DNA of 12,881 nucleotides from HRBIN15 sp039630445 (GTDB lineage Bacteria > Armatimonadota > Fimbriimonadia > Fimbriimonadales > GBS-DC): NCBI GenBank assembly GCA_039630445.1, contig JBCNVA010000031.1, positions 1 through 12,881 on the forward strand, given 5' to 3'. How positions within the stretch are numbered: position 1 is the stretch's first letter; each line of letters starts with the position of its first letter. Below are positions 12,695 to 12,881 of this stretch, one piece after another. The position numbers and the translations under genes were made by a program. The notes under the pieces are model-generated. The model was given only the letters and a program-made list of their open reading frames with translations. It was not told where the DNA came from and did no database searches.

Positions 12695-12881
12695 ACAGCG
12701 TGGCGTCCAAACGGCAGGGGCACTCGGCGAGATCCCTGGAACACCAAGCCCGTAGCGAGAACCAAACCCCGACCCACTGAAACAGACCGAACAGAACCGT
12801 AGACCACCAAGCTTGAATCACAAACAGGGGCGCTCAGCCCGCCTCAGCATACCCGAAGAAGGGGCAACAAGTCAACAGACG

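Larger units (their letters stand above)
12516..12881. other. Intergenic control region and possible leader running off the window
   Basis: No convincing gene was found in this stretch. Reading frames that stay open here are short and lack recognisable content. It holds the minus-strand promoter of the TPR operon, a palindrome over a plus-strand TATAAT (12622-12642) and a better plus-strand promoter at 12667-12694. From about 12750 to the end the plus strand is strikingly poor in T and rich in A and C. That would suit an unstructured 5' leader, or the disordered N-terminus of a protein starting near the edge. A TTG at 12813 opens a frame to the end of the window but has no ribosome binding site. 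Confidence 0.5.

Noticed and set aside
12813..12881. TTG-initiated coding frame open to the end of the window
   Set aside because: There is no ribosome binding site, it is only 23 codons, and at least one other frame is open over the same bases.

Overview
The window is GC-rich bacterial DNA with tightly packed genes on both strands. The best lineage guess is Armatimonadota or a close relative. The main clue is the pseudopilin N-terminus (FTLIELLVVIAIIAILAAIL followed by FPVFAQARESARK), which is very characteristic of that phylum. Secreted dockerin-tailed proteins, a Uma2-family nuclease with an Arg/Glu-rich tail and futalosine-type menaquinone genes fit the same picture. This is inference from protein style, since no rRNA or other marker gene is present.

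Bases 70-3491 (+) form a cell-surface cluster. Two paralogous secreted proteins, each with a concanavalin-like domain and a dockerin-like C-terminus, flank a type II secretion/type IV pseudopilin-like protein and a GH16-type glycoside hydrolase/lectin that has no visible signal peptide. Gaps are short or negative, apart from a strong 19-bp hairpin after the first gene. A SIS-domain (UPF0309-like) sugar-phosphate-binding protein follows at 3512-4246, probably from its own promoter just ahead of its ATG.

Bases 4327-8084 (+) encode a two-component pair: a soluble GAF-GAF-PAS histidine kinase and an NtrC-type sigma-54 activator (receiver plus AAA+) that stops before any DNA-binding domain. A long imperfect inverted repeat lies across the kinase stop codon, before the regulator's ribosome binding site.

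Bases 9816-8098 (-) carry a UbiA-family prenyltransferase (MqnP-like) and then MqnA, two enzymes of the futalosine route to menaquinone. Bases 9938-11157 (+) hold a Uma2-family endonuclease and an unrecognised four-helix membrane protein, whose end overlaps the convergent divIVA gene by 53 bp.

Bases 12515-11105 (-) form a coupled operon: an exported TPR protein, a YggT/YlmG membrane protein and a DivIVA-family coiled-coil protein, joined by two ATGA stop/start overlaps. The last 366 bases (12516-12881) hold no convincing gene. They contain promoters in both directions, a perfect 8-bp-arm palindrome over one -10 box, and a T-poor, A/C-rich leader running off the end.

Several genes have a -10-like hexamer only 5-15 bases before the start codon, which suggests leaderless or very short-leader transcripts alongside ordinary Shine-Dalgarno starts.
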